This document shows, one piece after another, positions 21,717-34,811 of a stretch of DNA of 64,000 nt (its first letter is position 1; every line of letters starts with the position of its first letter). Below the pieces are notes generated by a model. It saw nothing but the letters and a program-made list of their open reading frames with translations, did not search any database and had not been told where the DNA came from. This DNA comes from Angiostrongylus vasorum (Eukaryota; Nematoda; Chromadorea; Rhabditida; Metastrongylidae): NCBI GenBank assembly GCA_018806985.1, contig JADANN010000198.1, positions 1,039,501 through 1,103,500 on the forward strand. The letters are read 5' to 3'. A program made the position numbers and the translations under genes.

Positions 21717-22090
21717 AGGTAGCGTAGTGGTAGTGATCTCTTTCATTACGCAACGGGACCTGGGCGTGGCGCCTATTCAATTCCTTTTCTGGGTCCCTCA
21801 AGCCTCACATTCCTCCAGGGTTTTAAATTCGTACCAGGCTTGTTTAGGGATCTCTACGAACAGTTCACTCCTCGCCATCGAAGTAGGAATGCCCTATCGC
21901 GGCTATTTCAGGATTTCAGTGAGAATCAATTCGACTAGCATTCAAGGACGTTCGTGAAAAAGACAAAAGTCCTCATGCACCATTCCGAACCCACAGGTAA
22001 AAGTTCAGAAGACTTTCGTGGAAGGTGGATGCATGGGAGCAAATCGAATGAAAAAAAGTGTTGGGATTCTCACAATAGGGTGAGAACAAA
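21717..22090 (+). mobile_element. tRNA-derived SINE (family D), opposite orientation
   Basis: Head GGGAGGTAGCGTAGTGGTAG then GAGAATCAATTCGACTAGCATT and a tail with AGCAAATCGAATGAAAAAAAG. With the copy at 21025-21360 it forms a head-to-head pair about 360 bp apart. Confidence 0.65.
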
Positions 22091-22614
22091 TACCATTTAA
22101 GTGAACAAAAAAAAACGAAAGCAATAGTTAGCAATGCTCGATAGAGGCAACAGGTCAATCTTTGATAAGACGTCATGTAGCGAGCTTCTGAAACATCTGC
22201 TGGCACGTGGAACAACGGACGGTTAAGGGATGAGTTATAGGGACGACGTTCGTTTTGGAGTAATCGGGCAGACAGACAGGAAATGAGAACAGAGCGACCT
22301 TCGATTGCTGTATCAACCTACTGTTAGCGGCGATCGCACCAATCTCAAGGACGAATCGCCGGACACACTATGTGGTGTTCTTGCACATTCCTTAAATGCA
22401 CTATTTCATTCATCATGCTGAAGGTCTAACAAGCAAGAATTAAGTAACGGGCTCACACATAAGTGTACCCATGTATTCATACAAAACCTGAATTTCAACG
22501 CAACAGGGAACAGTGCAGATGGCTTTCTAGTGTGCCGACAATTTTTCTCGTTACCATGATTCTTTGATGATTCCTCTTGAATATAACGAAAATAGCTGAG
22601 AGTCAGGCAAAACG
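22091..22614. other. No gene recognised
   Basis: Spacer 5' to a SINE and downstream of the STAT gene's 3' side; nothing assignable. Confidence 0.45.
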
Positions 22615-22750
22615 AAGGACCCGCATGGTGTGGTGGTGAACGCGTTAGCCACCGAAAAGGGTGATAGCGCGTTCGTTCCCACCGCAGACACCTGTGGTCC
22701 GGAGTTTTGCAAATATCTTAGCATCGTTGTGGTTGTAAAACAAAAACAAT
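22615..22750 (+). mobile_element. tRNA-derived SINE (family E)
   Basis: GGACCCGCATGGTGTGGTGG head, GCGCGTTCGTTCCC box-B-like block and TTTTGCAAATATCTTAGCATC tail. Confidence 0.7.
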
Positions 22751-22966
22751 TTCGGGATAGACTTATTCACAAGTGATATACAATCAAATTTTTAAAAAGA
22801 AATAGATGTGAGCAATGCTCCACATTGTCGAGCCTTCAAGAGTTAGGCATACTGTGACGACCCGCCATATGCAAAGGAAATAACGCTGTCAAAGAACAAC
22901 AAAAAAGTGAATTACATCGATAGAAAACAAAGACAGGCACAAGACGGATAGTTACCTAAATAAAAT

Positions 22967-25900
22967 TCACACGTATTCAAAGTTTTCGTACGCGGTATTG
23001 TACAAAATGGGAGTGGTCGTCCCGCTAGAGGACTGCTGAATGGATGCTTGTGAAGAGATGCTTGAGTGGGTTCTGCTGTCGTTAAACGTCATCCCATTGA
23101 GTTTTTGGGTGAAATACTCGTCACTCAATGAATCAACGACGTCGAGAATATCCTGTCTAGATTTTCCATGGAAGGCCGCTAACTGGACGAGTTCACGGAG
23201 AAAATCATCGTTTGGCGGCGCTACAGGAGGTATACGGTAAGAGCTACTAAACAATAAGTGGTTCCTATGGTTGCCATTAATTGAATAAATGAGCAGATGT
23301 GAGTGATATTGTTGCATGCGGTTGAGCTTACAGCATAGCTGTCACTCTATAACCAGTTGCTCTATGAAGTGTAAAGAAGCCAAAAAAGAAACCTGCTGAA
23401 AAGTTCGGCCACATATCGTTGGTTTCTACTAAAGCTTCAAAAGCATAAGAAACAAAAGCAAACAGAGGTCACAAACATAGCACTGCAAACGCTTTCACTC
23501 GGGTTGAGTTCCATTCCTAACCAGCTCACTCAACGGATTGACCACTAATTTTGTGACGTTTTTTAGTCACCAGTCCCTTTGCGCGTGTGGCGCAATGGTT
23601 GGAGGCGCCACTCCGACACACACGTGGAATCGATGCCCGCCCCCCTTGGCCCGCCAAGCTTTCCACCCCTCTGGGATCGGCAAGTTGCTACCACACTTAT
23701 CTGGGAGGATAGTACCACTGGCTCGATATATCGGTAGGCCACCGCGAGCCATTGTAGAGGCCAGATGTGCATTCATCTCCAACGTATGCATCCAGCCACC
23801 TCCAAACGATGCATAATGAAGTCGAATGCATGGCGCATCCCTTTTGATCAACGCCGAGAGCTTTATCCTTTATTAATTATTTTTCTTCAATGGAACGTAG
23901 ACACCTAGACTTTCATAATTTAAAATACTACACACCTCTCAAGCTCAAGTTCGTGCTGATCAGCAGACGGTGGTTTCACCTTGCAAGTTACGACTGCAAT
24001 CCGCATAGCGGTGAATCTGATGTGCTGCATGGCGGCGATATCTCCTGAGTGAGTGACGTTGCTGGAAATGTCACGACTTCCACCAACACCTTCACCAATG
24101 TCGCTCTCTCCCAATTGAGCCAGAACTTCCGTAATTCGTACGACTTGGTGCGATGCGTTCAGAATGTACTTCACCTGCAACAATCACAAGTAGATGATGT
24201 CGATATAAAAACTGTAATGTTCTAAACGTATGAGTCGTCTCCATTTCCAAATATTCCAGCTTTCGTTCAACCAAAACAATATGATAACGTCTTGAATTCG
24301 TTTCTCAACTGTAACAAGGCTGTCAGTCTTGGTGTCGTATCCGGATTCGTCACAGGCTGATCGTTGTCTATGTCACACTGGAGCAACGAAGTGATTATTA
24401 CGTGAAATACAACTACAGTGATGCTGAGACATGAGCAAACAAAATTCAGTAACCTTCGAACCCATTGCATTACCCTTTCGGTGGGCTCATTTATTAGCCA
24501 AGGCACCACCGAGCCCCTGGATTTGCCTTTTTCTTAGCCAGTTTTTTTACGCTGATGGTACTATTGGCAACCACCAGACAACGGAAATGACCTGGTAGCA
24601 CTATTCGGCATTGGATTTGGTTAAGCTGACGAGACAGAAAGGCAAATCAACAGCCTCAGTGGTGCGGTGGATAACAGTCGTAGGTTCGTAGCTCATCTGA
24701 TGTTTAAAGTTTTACCCATATCCCAGTATTATTTCGATTGTATTCCACATAATACTTTGCCGTAAAAATAATAGGAGTAAATGGAAATGAAGTGAAGCGA
24801 ATGGTTTTGACAGTGGTTTTCTAGATATCTACTTTTTTTTCGTACAAGCGTTTCAGACTTGTTGGTAATTCTTAGATGGCAACATTTACTAGGTTACATC
24901 GTACCTTTTCAGCATCAGCGATATCTCTTAAATAGTCTTTGAGGCATTTTGTTTGCAGTTTCTTTAGATCCAGTGGTTCCAGATGGATCGGTCTAGTTGC
25001 CCGATAATCAAGAGTGTGGGCCATGGATTTCACAGTAAAACAGATTGTACCTGAAATCGTATGAATAAGACATATGATACTTTTAAACACAAAAAAAATT
25101 TCATTCGCTCATGTTTTCCCTTTAAATATTCATTCATACACATTTCTCATACTTTTAAAAATATCTTCATTTCTTTTCATTTTCTTAGATTTCTTGGAAT
25201 ACCTATCACGCGTCAACATTTTTTTACGCAACCCAACGTAACAGGTGTGGGACAAAGCACTTCCTGCACGGGATTCAGTAGAGATACTTCACCGAATTAT
25301 ATGGTTAGTGTTACATAAAATCCTACGGGCTCTGAAGAAGGCGAAGTCGCTGAGACGTCAGCCATCGAACCATAGCAACAGGAACAACGACGACAACATA
25401 TACCAACCTTGCATCAGCTCAACAAGGGCGCTTTGTATATATGTATATATCGAGGAGGTCTATAGAAAGTCGTTCTTTTGAGTTATTCGTTAGTAGATAA
25501 TAAAAAATATGTATGCAGGGAAATCATCGCTCTAAAAACGGACGATGGGTAAGCTCCGTTTCACGGCTCATTACCTCCAGTAACAAACGATAGCCGCATT
25601 ATCAGCGCAGATTTATGCTGTTCCAGAAGCTTGTCACACTAAAATTGTACTATTTAGAGCAGGTAAAGCTTAGGTCGTCAGATATGGACGGTATAAACTT
25701 AGAGACTCACCTCGTCGAACTCTATAAATCCCAATAACAAACCCATTTCCCATAATTTCCTTACATTATTGCGAGTATCGTGGAAAATCTGTAGCAATTC
25801 CAGCATTCCTCGCCACACCTGCAATTTGTAAAACGCAGTCTGATGCTCAGTACTTGAATTTAATATTTGCAAGAAAACGCTAGCAGCAAGCAAACACAGA

Positions 25901-28900
25901 CCGAGAAGCGAACATTAGTACTGCCACACTCGTAGCGCAGATGTGGACACAGCACATTCTTGAACCGCACAATTTCTATAAAAGGTTACGTCCATTTCGC
26001 CACTTTTCTGTGGAAAAACTTTAGTTTTCATGGGATATTTGCCTTTCTTCAAAAGCACTACAACTACAAACGACGAAAGCAGCCCATCGACCTCACATTT
26101 ACTGGATGTGTAACATCCCCACGAAATTCTCCGTAGAGATATTACACATTACCTTTACTGAAAACACCCTTACTAAACATGACCCTTGTGGTTCCTGTAA
26201 AGTTTTACATATTCGTGAAATTCCCCGAAGGCTGCTGAAAATACTGCGAAAGTCTTCTTTTGCAGCTGTAACTACTAATCCACATCTTTGTTATAAACTT
26301 AATGCGTTCGCATGAGAGGCATGCAGGCGACTTCAATTCCTACTACGCCGACATACTTCAGGGTTTTCTTACACAGTATCGCAATTTTGCTCTACTGGCT
26401 TCGAGTACTACAAGAGCGCTATATTACGCTGAATTCCATTGACGTTGGCGCGGTCCTCCCCAGACTGGCAGTCAGGGCACTGCAGCTTGTACTTAAGGAG
26501 CTCGAAGTCTTCGTCGATCAGACCTCGCTGTACACCCGCGTTCACTTGGAAGTGCTGCTTGTATAAGTGCTTGAACTGTTCCCAGTGCATTCCTATAATT
26601 GTATAGGACCATTAACTAATCTGAAATTCATTCTCTCTAATAACAATAAGAGAAATGATGAATATTTTGACCAGTTTGAAATTGCGGAAAGGTTGCTTGA
26701 GTTTCTATAAGCACAACAATTTTTACTTGTACCCATTATCACTATCTAAGTAAGCGTCCAATGCGATGTGTTACGCAGTCAGTGGAATTCATAGTCTTTC
26801 GCTCTCGCTTGAGCCATCTAAAAATCGCAATAGCATTAAGAGATAACACACCGTCGTCAACCCACTGGAGGATCAGTCCCTCTTGATGATTACAACCGTA
26901 CAGCCAGAATATGGTGGCCGTGTATGATGACATCATGCGCTGCACTTGACAGTCCTGGTTTCTACGCGTAGCGATGGTGAATGGAAGTGACAAATTATGA
27001 GCAGTAGCAAAGCTTCCCGAAGGACTGTAAGAACTTCAGTACCCAAATCAAGAACAGTTGAAACAGCTCAATATTTCACACATAATTACTAATTTTTAGC
27101 ACACTTTCCAGGTCTTGAACAGCTTGCCATATTTAACTTTCTAGCCGATCAAACAATGTCGAATAAGTTAACGAGTCACCTGAACATCGTTGCCTTGATA
27201 TGAAAGTAGAAAATTGGGCGCTTTCCATTCGACTTATCGTTCTGTGGATTTGACGGTGAGAGGTCCTGGAAAAAAATATGCAAAGTATTGGCAAGCACTG
27301 AACAGAACTAGGATTTTGGAAAATAGAGTACAACAGCACCTGGAATGAGTTATGTGTCGATTGTCTCCCTTTTTGTCGAGTGGTGCAGAGCAAGTGTGGA
27401 TACGTGGCTTGCCAGTACCTGAACTGCAACTGTGGCCCCAGTATCGAACATACTAAGTACGGTAACTTCCAGTGTAGAGCGCATGAGGCACTCTTCTAGA
27501 AAGTGAAGCGCTAGACAAACCTGTGTTTGGCATTATAGACGGGATAGATGGTGACATACTCTTTGCTATTCACATCGCTTTTCTTATGAGTTGTGTTACC
27601 AACCGAGTCAACGAAGTTACGTTCTGAACTGCTTTTCTTTAGACGGAAGAATTCCCTTTTGTGCTTATCACATCGCTTGCTGCTTGAGAATTAAGCACCC
27701 ATTAGCACTGAACATCATATCCGAAGAATGAGAAAAGAGCACGGGAAAACCTTTCGGAAGTGATTTCTTTTTCTTCTCCCTACTTTAAGCTCTTTATAGA
27801 CCAAAAGCTCTGTTCAACTCAGTCCTCTTAACAATATCCATTCTTGAGCTGCTCGTCACATAAAGATTCTTCCCTGCAGTGACAACACGTGAGCTTTGCA
27901 CTTTTTCTGCTAGTGAGATCGCTGCTAAGGCTTTAAAGATGTACCTTAAGCTCGTCACATTTTCTTAAAATATCCAGCCTATTTCTAGAATACACATTGG
28001 CGAACCATTCGATTAAATCGAACTTTCTGTATTGGGTTTCTAGAGATCTTAGTCATCAGAATGTGAGATTCTGCAAATCACTAGAAAGATGGCGGTATTT
28101 TGAGTTTTTCCAAAAAATATGAGAGCATTCAAACCTCTGCTTTTGACTTTTTAATGGCTTTGGGTTATTCTCATGGCAGTCATAATCATATTCACTTCTT
28201 CGATGGGTAAAGCTTCCCGACTAGAACTAATTAATTACCAGCCAAGACCAGTTAACCCCTCCAATTACTGAATAGTAGAAAAGATGTCCCTCCCCAATGA
28301 CGACAACTCCGCCTACCAAAATCTGAACGACAGTCGTCCTCGTTGGCGCTGCTGCAAAAACTCATTCCTTATTCAGAACTACTTCAGAAAGAAATATTGG
28401 AGATTACTTGGTGTGCTTAACTAAGAACATATGAATTCAAGAGCATGCGAAACCACCTCCGTTACTGATGGCGTTACTTCTCTTCGTTCCAGATGTTGGC
28501 TTCATAGCGAGGAGAGCAGCCGAAGGAGGTTGTGAGATCTGATTCGGCTGCTGAAGCAGACGCGCACGATTCATCTCCGACTGGAATTCTATTTTTTGTT
28601 TACTTTTTATTTTTTGCCTTCTATAATTTTTTATGGCACGGTGTTAAGCGAAATACAACTACAATATTGCTGAGATATTTGTAAAACTCCGGACCGCAGG
28701 TGTGTTCGGTGGGGAACGAACGCGCTATTGTCCTTTCCGGGGAGTAACGCGCTCACCACCATACCATGCAGGTCCTTCGTATCGCCTGTCTCTCAACTAG
28801 TTCTATTGATTTTTGCCATCAGCAATCACCCGCCAGCGGGATTGGTCTGGGGAGCCCAAATCGGCTTAATCAATAACGATAGACAGAATGATTACGACAT

Positions 28901-31703
28901 TCGATGAAATGCTGACTGCCAAATAAACCGAAACGTAGTTATTTCATAGAATCAGTGACTGGAAAGAAAGAAGGAAAAACTGAATCCATGAGAAAAATGC
29001 ATAAAAATGCTTGTTAGGAGGTACCTCTTCAATAAAAAAGTTTTCACAACGTCTTAAGAATAAGTCAATGGAAAAAGAATCATAAGACCTGGATATTCTC
29101 GGCCGTTTCCTCTGAGACAATCTGAATCTCGAAATCTTTGAAGACGACTCCTCTGGCCAGTGCGCCACAGTTCATACTGAATACATTTATTTGCAGTCTC
29201 ATTAAAAACATAAAGTACTTGAAATCTATTTAGCCAGAAAAACTGCTATAAACCCGAGGGACAAAGCATCGCACTGCGGGTCACGCGCAGAAGAGAAAGA
29301 AAACCAAAAAATTGAATTTTTTTCCCATAAAACGTTGCGAAGAAAAAAGAAGCTAAAATTATCTCCATAAAGTAGGGAATGCTGAGCGAATTTTTTACTT
29401 CATGTAGGTAATTGTATAGGCACCTTCTAACGGTTTATCGCCTCATCGTGGTTGGGAGGTGTTCCTGGGTGTTGGGTTGTAATGTATGGCGAGAAAATTT
29501 ATCTCGTCAGCAGAGCCTCCCACGCTGAGAAGGAGCCCGTCGTCTCCGCCAGGAAGCCCAACTAGAAGGAAACCAGTACCAAAAATCCACCACTATCCTG
29601 GCATCAAAGTATTCGCATGGCGGCATATCCCCCTTTGATCCACAAAGGCGGCGACTGCCCAGGGTGGTGACAACTTAAGGAAGACTTTGACCAGGCTGAC
29701 CTCGGGAGTCCAGGTAAACACAATGGCTAAACCAGCAAAACTCCGAAATTGGAGAGTATGCTGTGGTCCGCACAACTAGTGAGAACGGGCAGTCCAAGTA
29801 TCCAAGTATCCAGGTAACTGTATAGGCAAGACAATAGACGACTATAGAGCTTTTTTTCTTCGATGACTAACACTTGCAAGATGATTTGACCTCAATAAAT
29901 TAAAATCTACTAATCTTTGCCTGCAAGACAGAATTTTTTGTTGTACTGTAACGAAATTCTGATTTTCTGGAGCCCATTATACATAATTCTTTCACTTTAC
30001 TGCTCCAAAGCTCATGTTTCGAAAAAAAGAAAGCAGATAAATAAGAGGGATTTCGGCCACTAGGATAAGGTTGGGTTCTTCGACGCATCGGCTATGTTTG
30101 CAGTTGGTGTTCTAAATTTTTCAAACGTGAACTTTCCTACCAACTTTTGGTAGGTTTCAACTGTAAAGAAATTCGAAATTCAAAAGAGACCCTATGAATA
30201 TGAAATAAACGATTAGAGCACCAGAAGGAAGTCCCTTCCATGCATTTATTAATATAGAGGTCCGAACTCTTGGAATACTTCATTGACTAATAACTCACAG
30301 CCAGTTATTGGAAAACCAGCTTAGTTTCGAAAAGGTTAGAAAGAGGCCGAGAATCTGATGAAAAGCAAGAGATACCTGAATAGGTTATTGGTGACGAGAA
30401 TGGCAGTGGTGGATGGCTCGGTGGCCAGCACGCAGTCGCTCATCAGCAACTCCAACGCACCGAACACCGTCTGAGAGAGCTGCCCCACCTGGTCGTCCAA
30501 AACGAAAACCTTCTTCACGATGGTGATTTCGTATCGAAGCCCCTACAATCGTCTGCATGAGTATTCGCAAAGAACTTTCCTTAGAACCTGCGAATCTGGC
30601 GCGAGTGCAGTTTTCCCGACTCCCGAATATCTGTACGCAACTGCGAATGAGCAGAGAAAAGGACGAAAAATGGAGTTCAAGACAACATACATAATTAGCC
30701 ATAATACTAGTTGGTTGCTTGGTACTCGGTCGTTTTTCTTGATAGTAAAAACGTCAAGATATGGAGAAACTCGGAAATCGTGGCGAATTGCGATTTTATT
30801 TGGTGTTCAGAATTTCTACCAAAACGAAGTGTCTCGTTTTAGGGTACCATGCACTTTGCCTCCTTCACTACTTGGAACAACTTGAACATTTGCTTTCAAA
30901 GCCGGGATGTGAAAACACCAATTGTCGCAACATAGAAAATGCTAGACAAAAAACCTGTTTCTCACTTGAAGCCTAGCCGCGAGTACGGCCAGTATGTACA
31001 TCATGATCGAGTAGAACGCGACGAGGCTGGTGACTGGCTCGTCCAACTGGGTGCCTTGGTCGCGCATTCGGGCGATCTGTGCCGCTCGTACATCACGCCA
31101 TCTTGCCACACTGTACATGTTGCAAAACGCCTTCAGGTGATCAATGCATGGACCGAGGAACTGCTCTCCGAACTGTATGCACAACCTACGAAAGCTTTCC
31201 ACTTCACCGTGGTTGTGAAATGTTGTCATGGTAAATTGCCTCGTCAGCAGATACAACTCTTGCAACGTCCTCTCGGTGTTCTGACGTAACACTTCAAAGT
31301 CCGTATCCTGATAGTAACCCATAAATGGCATGTTTACATTTGAATAGTTGACCAACTCGACGAGCGCTTGATTCAAACGTTGGTAGATGACTTTTTCGTC
31401 GTTAGAAATGACATTCTGTGGACTGAGATTGTTTTGCAAGCGACCAGTAATACAGAGCACGTTCCAAGTCAGCATTGTCCATTCTTCGTAGAAATCCTGT
31501 CCTTTCATTCCACATGATTGATTCTGCTGGATCCGCAAGACACGACCGTCGATTTCCGTCAGCAGCTTGCATATAATCGATTTCACCTTAGCCATTCTCT
31601 GCTCTTCAGTGTCGGTAAAGGGTGGGTCATAGTGACGCTGCACGCCATGCCAAAGGCAGAATAGGTCGTAGAGCAACTTCTGGAAATGCTCGTTGGGTAG
31701 CAT
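22967..31703 (-). CDS. STAT-family transcription factor, at least 11 exons
   Basis: Latent cytoplasmic factor that, after tyrosine phosphorylation, pairs through its SH2 domain and binds DNA in the nucleus. Exons (minus): 31703-30966, 30542-30376, 27520-27419, 27265-27180, 27024-26852, 26592-26444, 25818-25711, 25638-25575, 25050-24905, 24174-23936, 23246-22967; about 750 residues. Exon 1 (246 residues) is the helical coiled-coil part; a start at ATG 31703 is likeliest, though the frame stays open upstream to an acceptor at 31742. Exons 2-5 form the DNA-binding core, with [12 protein letters not shown] like the STAT block before the conserved NxWxS region. Exons 6-7 are the linker ([26 protein letters not shown], compare the STAT block ALWNxGYIxGFI). 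Exon 8 has the SH2 phosphotyrosine arginine in [13 protein letters not shown]; exon 9 continues with TICFTVKSM. The tail has tyrosines in SSYRIPP and AYENFEYV. Exon 2 ends in phase 2 but exon 3 starts in phase 0, so a tiny exon or a one-base error lies between. Donor 26444 (GTCAAT) is weak. Nematode relatives are sta-1 and sta-2; I cannot choose between them. Confidence 0.84.
23580..23875 (+). mobile_element. tRNA-derived SINE (family C) in a STAT intron
   Basis: Best-preserved copy: box A TGTGGCGCAATGGTTGGAGGC, box B GTGGAATCGATGCCCG, body GCGAGCCATTGTAGAGGCC, end TTGATCAAC. Lies between STAT exons 10 and 11. Confidence 0.78.
24395..24535 (-). mobile_element. Degenerate SINE (family E) in a STAT intron
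   Basis: GTGAAATACAACTACAGTGATGCTGAGA and ACCCTTTCGGTGGGCTCA match the family E layout, with many substitutions. A further tRNA-like motif pair (TGGTGCGGTGGATAAC ... AGGTTCG) follows at 24658-24695. Confidence 0.5.
25327..25363 (+). ncRNA. Decayed hammerhead-like motif, probable PLE tip
   Basis: CTGAAGA, a GCG-loop-CGC hairpin, GAGA where GAAA is required, then CGTC and AGCC, with GGGCT before the core able to pair with AGCC. The GAAA to GAGA change should abolish cleavage. Lies in a STAT intron. Confidence 0.35.
28628..29015 (-). mobile_element. SINE family E plus extended body, copy 1 of a duplicated block
   Basis: In reverse the SINE head (GACCTGCATGGTATGGTGGTG) is preceded by a body that includes ATTTGGGCTCCCCAGACCAATC. 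The whole block, including the region with CGATGAAATGCTGACTGCC, recurs at 34812-35250. This copy lacks about 45 bases present in the other. It lies in the large STAT intron between exons 2 and 3. Confidence 0.7.
29425..29813 (+). mobile_element. SINE with RTE-type tail (family R), copy 4
   Basis: Full-length copy from CTAACGGTTTATCGCCTCATC to GCACAACTAGTGAGAACGGG with three ATCCAAGT-type units at the end. In a STAT intron. Confidence 0.72.
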
Positions 31704-34700
31704 TGGGCGTGGGGAAACGGAGCACCGTGTTCGTCCTGTGCAGTGCTACGCTTCAAAACAAAAACAACCGTATCACACGGTCATGTTTAATGAGAGATCT
31801 AGGTAAAGACCTAGCTAGAATCTCTCCAATCGGAGCGGTGATTCTTATGATCCCCAAAGGTGATCCCGACCACTCCAGCACAAAAACGATCGCTTCAGAG
31901 CACGTACGATCCCTGCAATGCTTTATCTGACGCCTTTATTTCGACCTCACAAGCCAACATAATTATGAAGCAATCCCAAATGGCAATTAGAAGAAGGGAA
32001 GATAGATAGATAGATGGTGAGGTAAAGAACGACAAAGAGAGACGCCAGTTTTCACAATGAACAAACAAATAGAGAGGGAAGGATAGAGATACGGAGAGAG
32101 AGAGAGAAAGAGAGAGGGAGGGAGAGAGAGAAAGAGTCATTCAAACACTCCTCACATTATTTTTTAAAAGCCCCCCTTGAACTTCTTAGAAAATATATCA
32201 ATATTTCAGATCAGTTCGTCGGGTTGTTCAACATGGCTAGAATTCTCTATTCCTATTGTAGGGAAGAAGTGTCATCGGTTTTGATGAATTAAGAATATAA
32301 GATGTTAAACTGGAATGAAGACATGGCAACAACGGAAAGGGCATCTATGCGACTGCCAGTAGAGCATTCTTTCAGATTATCAGTACTCTATCAGTATTCA
32401 GCATTCTCTCAGTCCCTTGCAAACATGACATCTGTGAAGACACCCACACGGTGTTCAAAATACGGCGTCGAAATGAAGTCGAATTTTGAACTATTCTGCA
32501 CTGAACGACCAAAAGCCATATGAGAATTTATGGTTGAAAAGATAGCATATCACAGGTGAGAATAAAAGAGTCCATACATGTCAGCTTCCCACGCTAGGTA
32601 GTCGTAAGCCATCACAGTATGCTTTTATAACAGAGAAGAATGCTCAAGAAGAAAGCCACTAGAACCGATTGAACATCACTGGAAATTTCAAGCGCCAAAG
32701 ATATCGCGAGAATATTTACGACTGGACGATGACAACGGTGATTAAACGATTATGACCCAATGATAAGAACCGTTACACATGATGAAGAAGTGTGTGACGC
32801 TAACCGATCGCAAACCGATCATGCTGGGTAAATTACCTGTACTTGAAGAATGCCTATGGGTACTCGGACCACACAAACAATTGTTTCTTTGATTGCCCTG
32901 ACGTCGAATGTCTTGCCACTCTCCTAGGTAGTCAGGATTAAGGATTCCGAATACCAAAAAAGAAAGTGAATGGCCACAATGGTAAAACAGGCTTTACATC
33001 ATATTTTTTCGGTGACTAATACTACGATATTAGCTTTTTGTCAACTTTATCCCCAGGTGGAATTCAATACAACTTCTCAATAAGCTGTAAATAAAACGGA
33101 ATGTGTCGTCGATCACGGCAAGCAGATTTCTTTGGTGGAAGTCTTTTTGTATCAACTGGTTCACAATCACATTGACCGGCGTCATTTACAGGTTTTAGAA
33201 CGTGGTTTATTAGAAGTTGTTGTAAATCTCGTAATAGGTAAAGTGATATTAATCACTACTGAAAACCGGTGAAGTGGATACATTACACAGAAATCTCAAC
33301 GGATATTGTTTGGTCGAGAAATTTCACATAATTCTGTGAACATGTTGGGATAGTGCTCACTTCAGGTCGCAGAAACCCTCGTAGATGAATCGGAAGCGAG
33401 GGAAGGATGAGCAACCCGTATTGAAGCATGAAGTCAAGCTGCTGGGAAAGTTGGACTGAAGAAACCGACACTGGTCAAGGATATCGAGAACACTCAAGAG
33501 AGTTGCACATAAACACTTGTAACCGTGTCAAAGGTCACTATCAATACTCGCAATAATACGAACAGGTCAACAAGAACGCTATTTTAAAGAAAGAATTGCG
33601 CCGAAGGCAAGTTGCTGTTGTGTTCTTCCGAATAATATTTGATGCAAACATTACTACCGCAGACTCAGCACCTACCAGTTGTTTAAAGGTTTTAAATGAA
33701 AGGAAACGTTCCTGTGCTTGTCCTAAATTGTTCTTTACTCTCACCTACTAAAGTGCTTCATATCAGTGCTCTATGCATCGACCATCAGATAATGTCGTCT
33801 CATTGCCGTCTTCACTACTGAAATTTCGCAATTAGCTTCTTACGAGTGCTAGTTACAAGCTGTTGTAGGCAACAGCAACATAAAAGAAAGGGTGTTTTGT
33901 CCCGAATCTACCTCCAATACACCTGGTTCCTTAGCTGGAAACACAGACTTAGCGCTTTGGAATCATTCTCACCGGGTGATATGAAGAAGCCAGTTGATTT
34001 CAGTGATAGTTTATCGTTGTTGAGAAACATTCTTGACGGCCGAAGTGACACGGCACAATTCGCAAAACGAACATTTTCGCTATTTGCTAGATACAAATCT
34101 GTCTAGCAGCAGATTGCCTTGGGATCATTCCACCTGCGACAAGACGTCAACGTGCCTCCTTATCTGGAACACTGCCAAGAAAGTACTGTACCGCTACCCG
34201 ATAAGGAAAGGAGCAAGCGGACCGACACCTACGTGGTTGTTTCGATCGTGGTTCCGCTTCCGAACACGAAGCAACGCATAGCTCAGTTGGTGATTCGGAT
34301 GTTGAGCATCTATGGGAACAAGAAGAAAAGACAGCTTCTGTCAAAGAAAATCCCGACTCTTCAGGCTGGTCTACCATCTGCGTGTTTTTCATGAGCGTCC
34401 AAGAGAAAGAAAACGAGGACTAATCGAAATGGCGAATCAGTCCGATCGTGTTGGAGGAACTACCGCATGTTGTTGTCGACGTATGTATTACGACATGCTG
34501 ATATCAGCAATGATATCCCTAGGAAAGGAGAAGCGATGAAAACGTTATTCGGCCATCGATCAATTCGCTATCGATTTAAGGAAGGAAAGATAGAAGACGA
34601 TTCAGTGTAGTCAATACGATCAACATGCTAACACTAGACCAGATGAGAAAAATGATTCTTGTTTTTAAAAAGCGAAACAAAGCATGGCCGCTTTTATAGA

Positions 34701-34811
34701 ATATTCTCGATCAGCCCTTCTTATCACTCCTCTTACAAACGCACATTTGTTGTAAGCTCCCATTCCTGATAAAATGGAACGCAATCAATAACGTGTTATT
34801 TACTGCCTACT
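31704..34811. other. Intergenic region upstream of STAT; GA microsatellite and an unassigned open frame
   Basis: 31990-32138 is purine-rich with GAGA runs from 32091. The rest of 32140-33900 shows nothing I recognise. About 34104-34394 (+) has an open frame of roughly 95 codons with coding-like third positions (TDTYVVVSIVVPLPNTKQR, then IAQLVIRMLSIYGNKKKRQ) following a TCTAGCAG acceptor-like site. It may be an exon of an unidentified gene or a transposon relic. Confidence 0.3.
32091..32138. repeat. GA/GAGGGA microsatellite
   Basis: Run of GA dinucleotides with AAAG and GGGAGG interruptions. Confidence 0.85.

Noticed and set aside
26742..26851. Extension of STAT exon 5 (frame continues as [14 protein letters not shown])
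   Set aside because: Third positions turn AT-rich right after a GTGTGT donor at 26851, and only that donor joins exon 6 in phase; treated as intron.
34267..34305. tRNA-like start GCATAGCTCAGTTGGTGATTC
   Set aside because: Matches a tRNA box A, but no box B or acceptor-stem partner follows; the segment lies in a coding-like frame.
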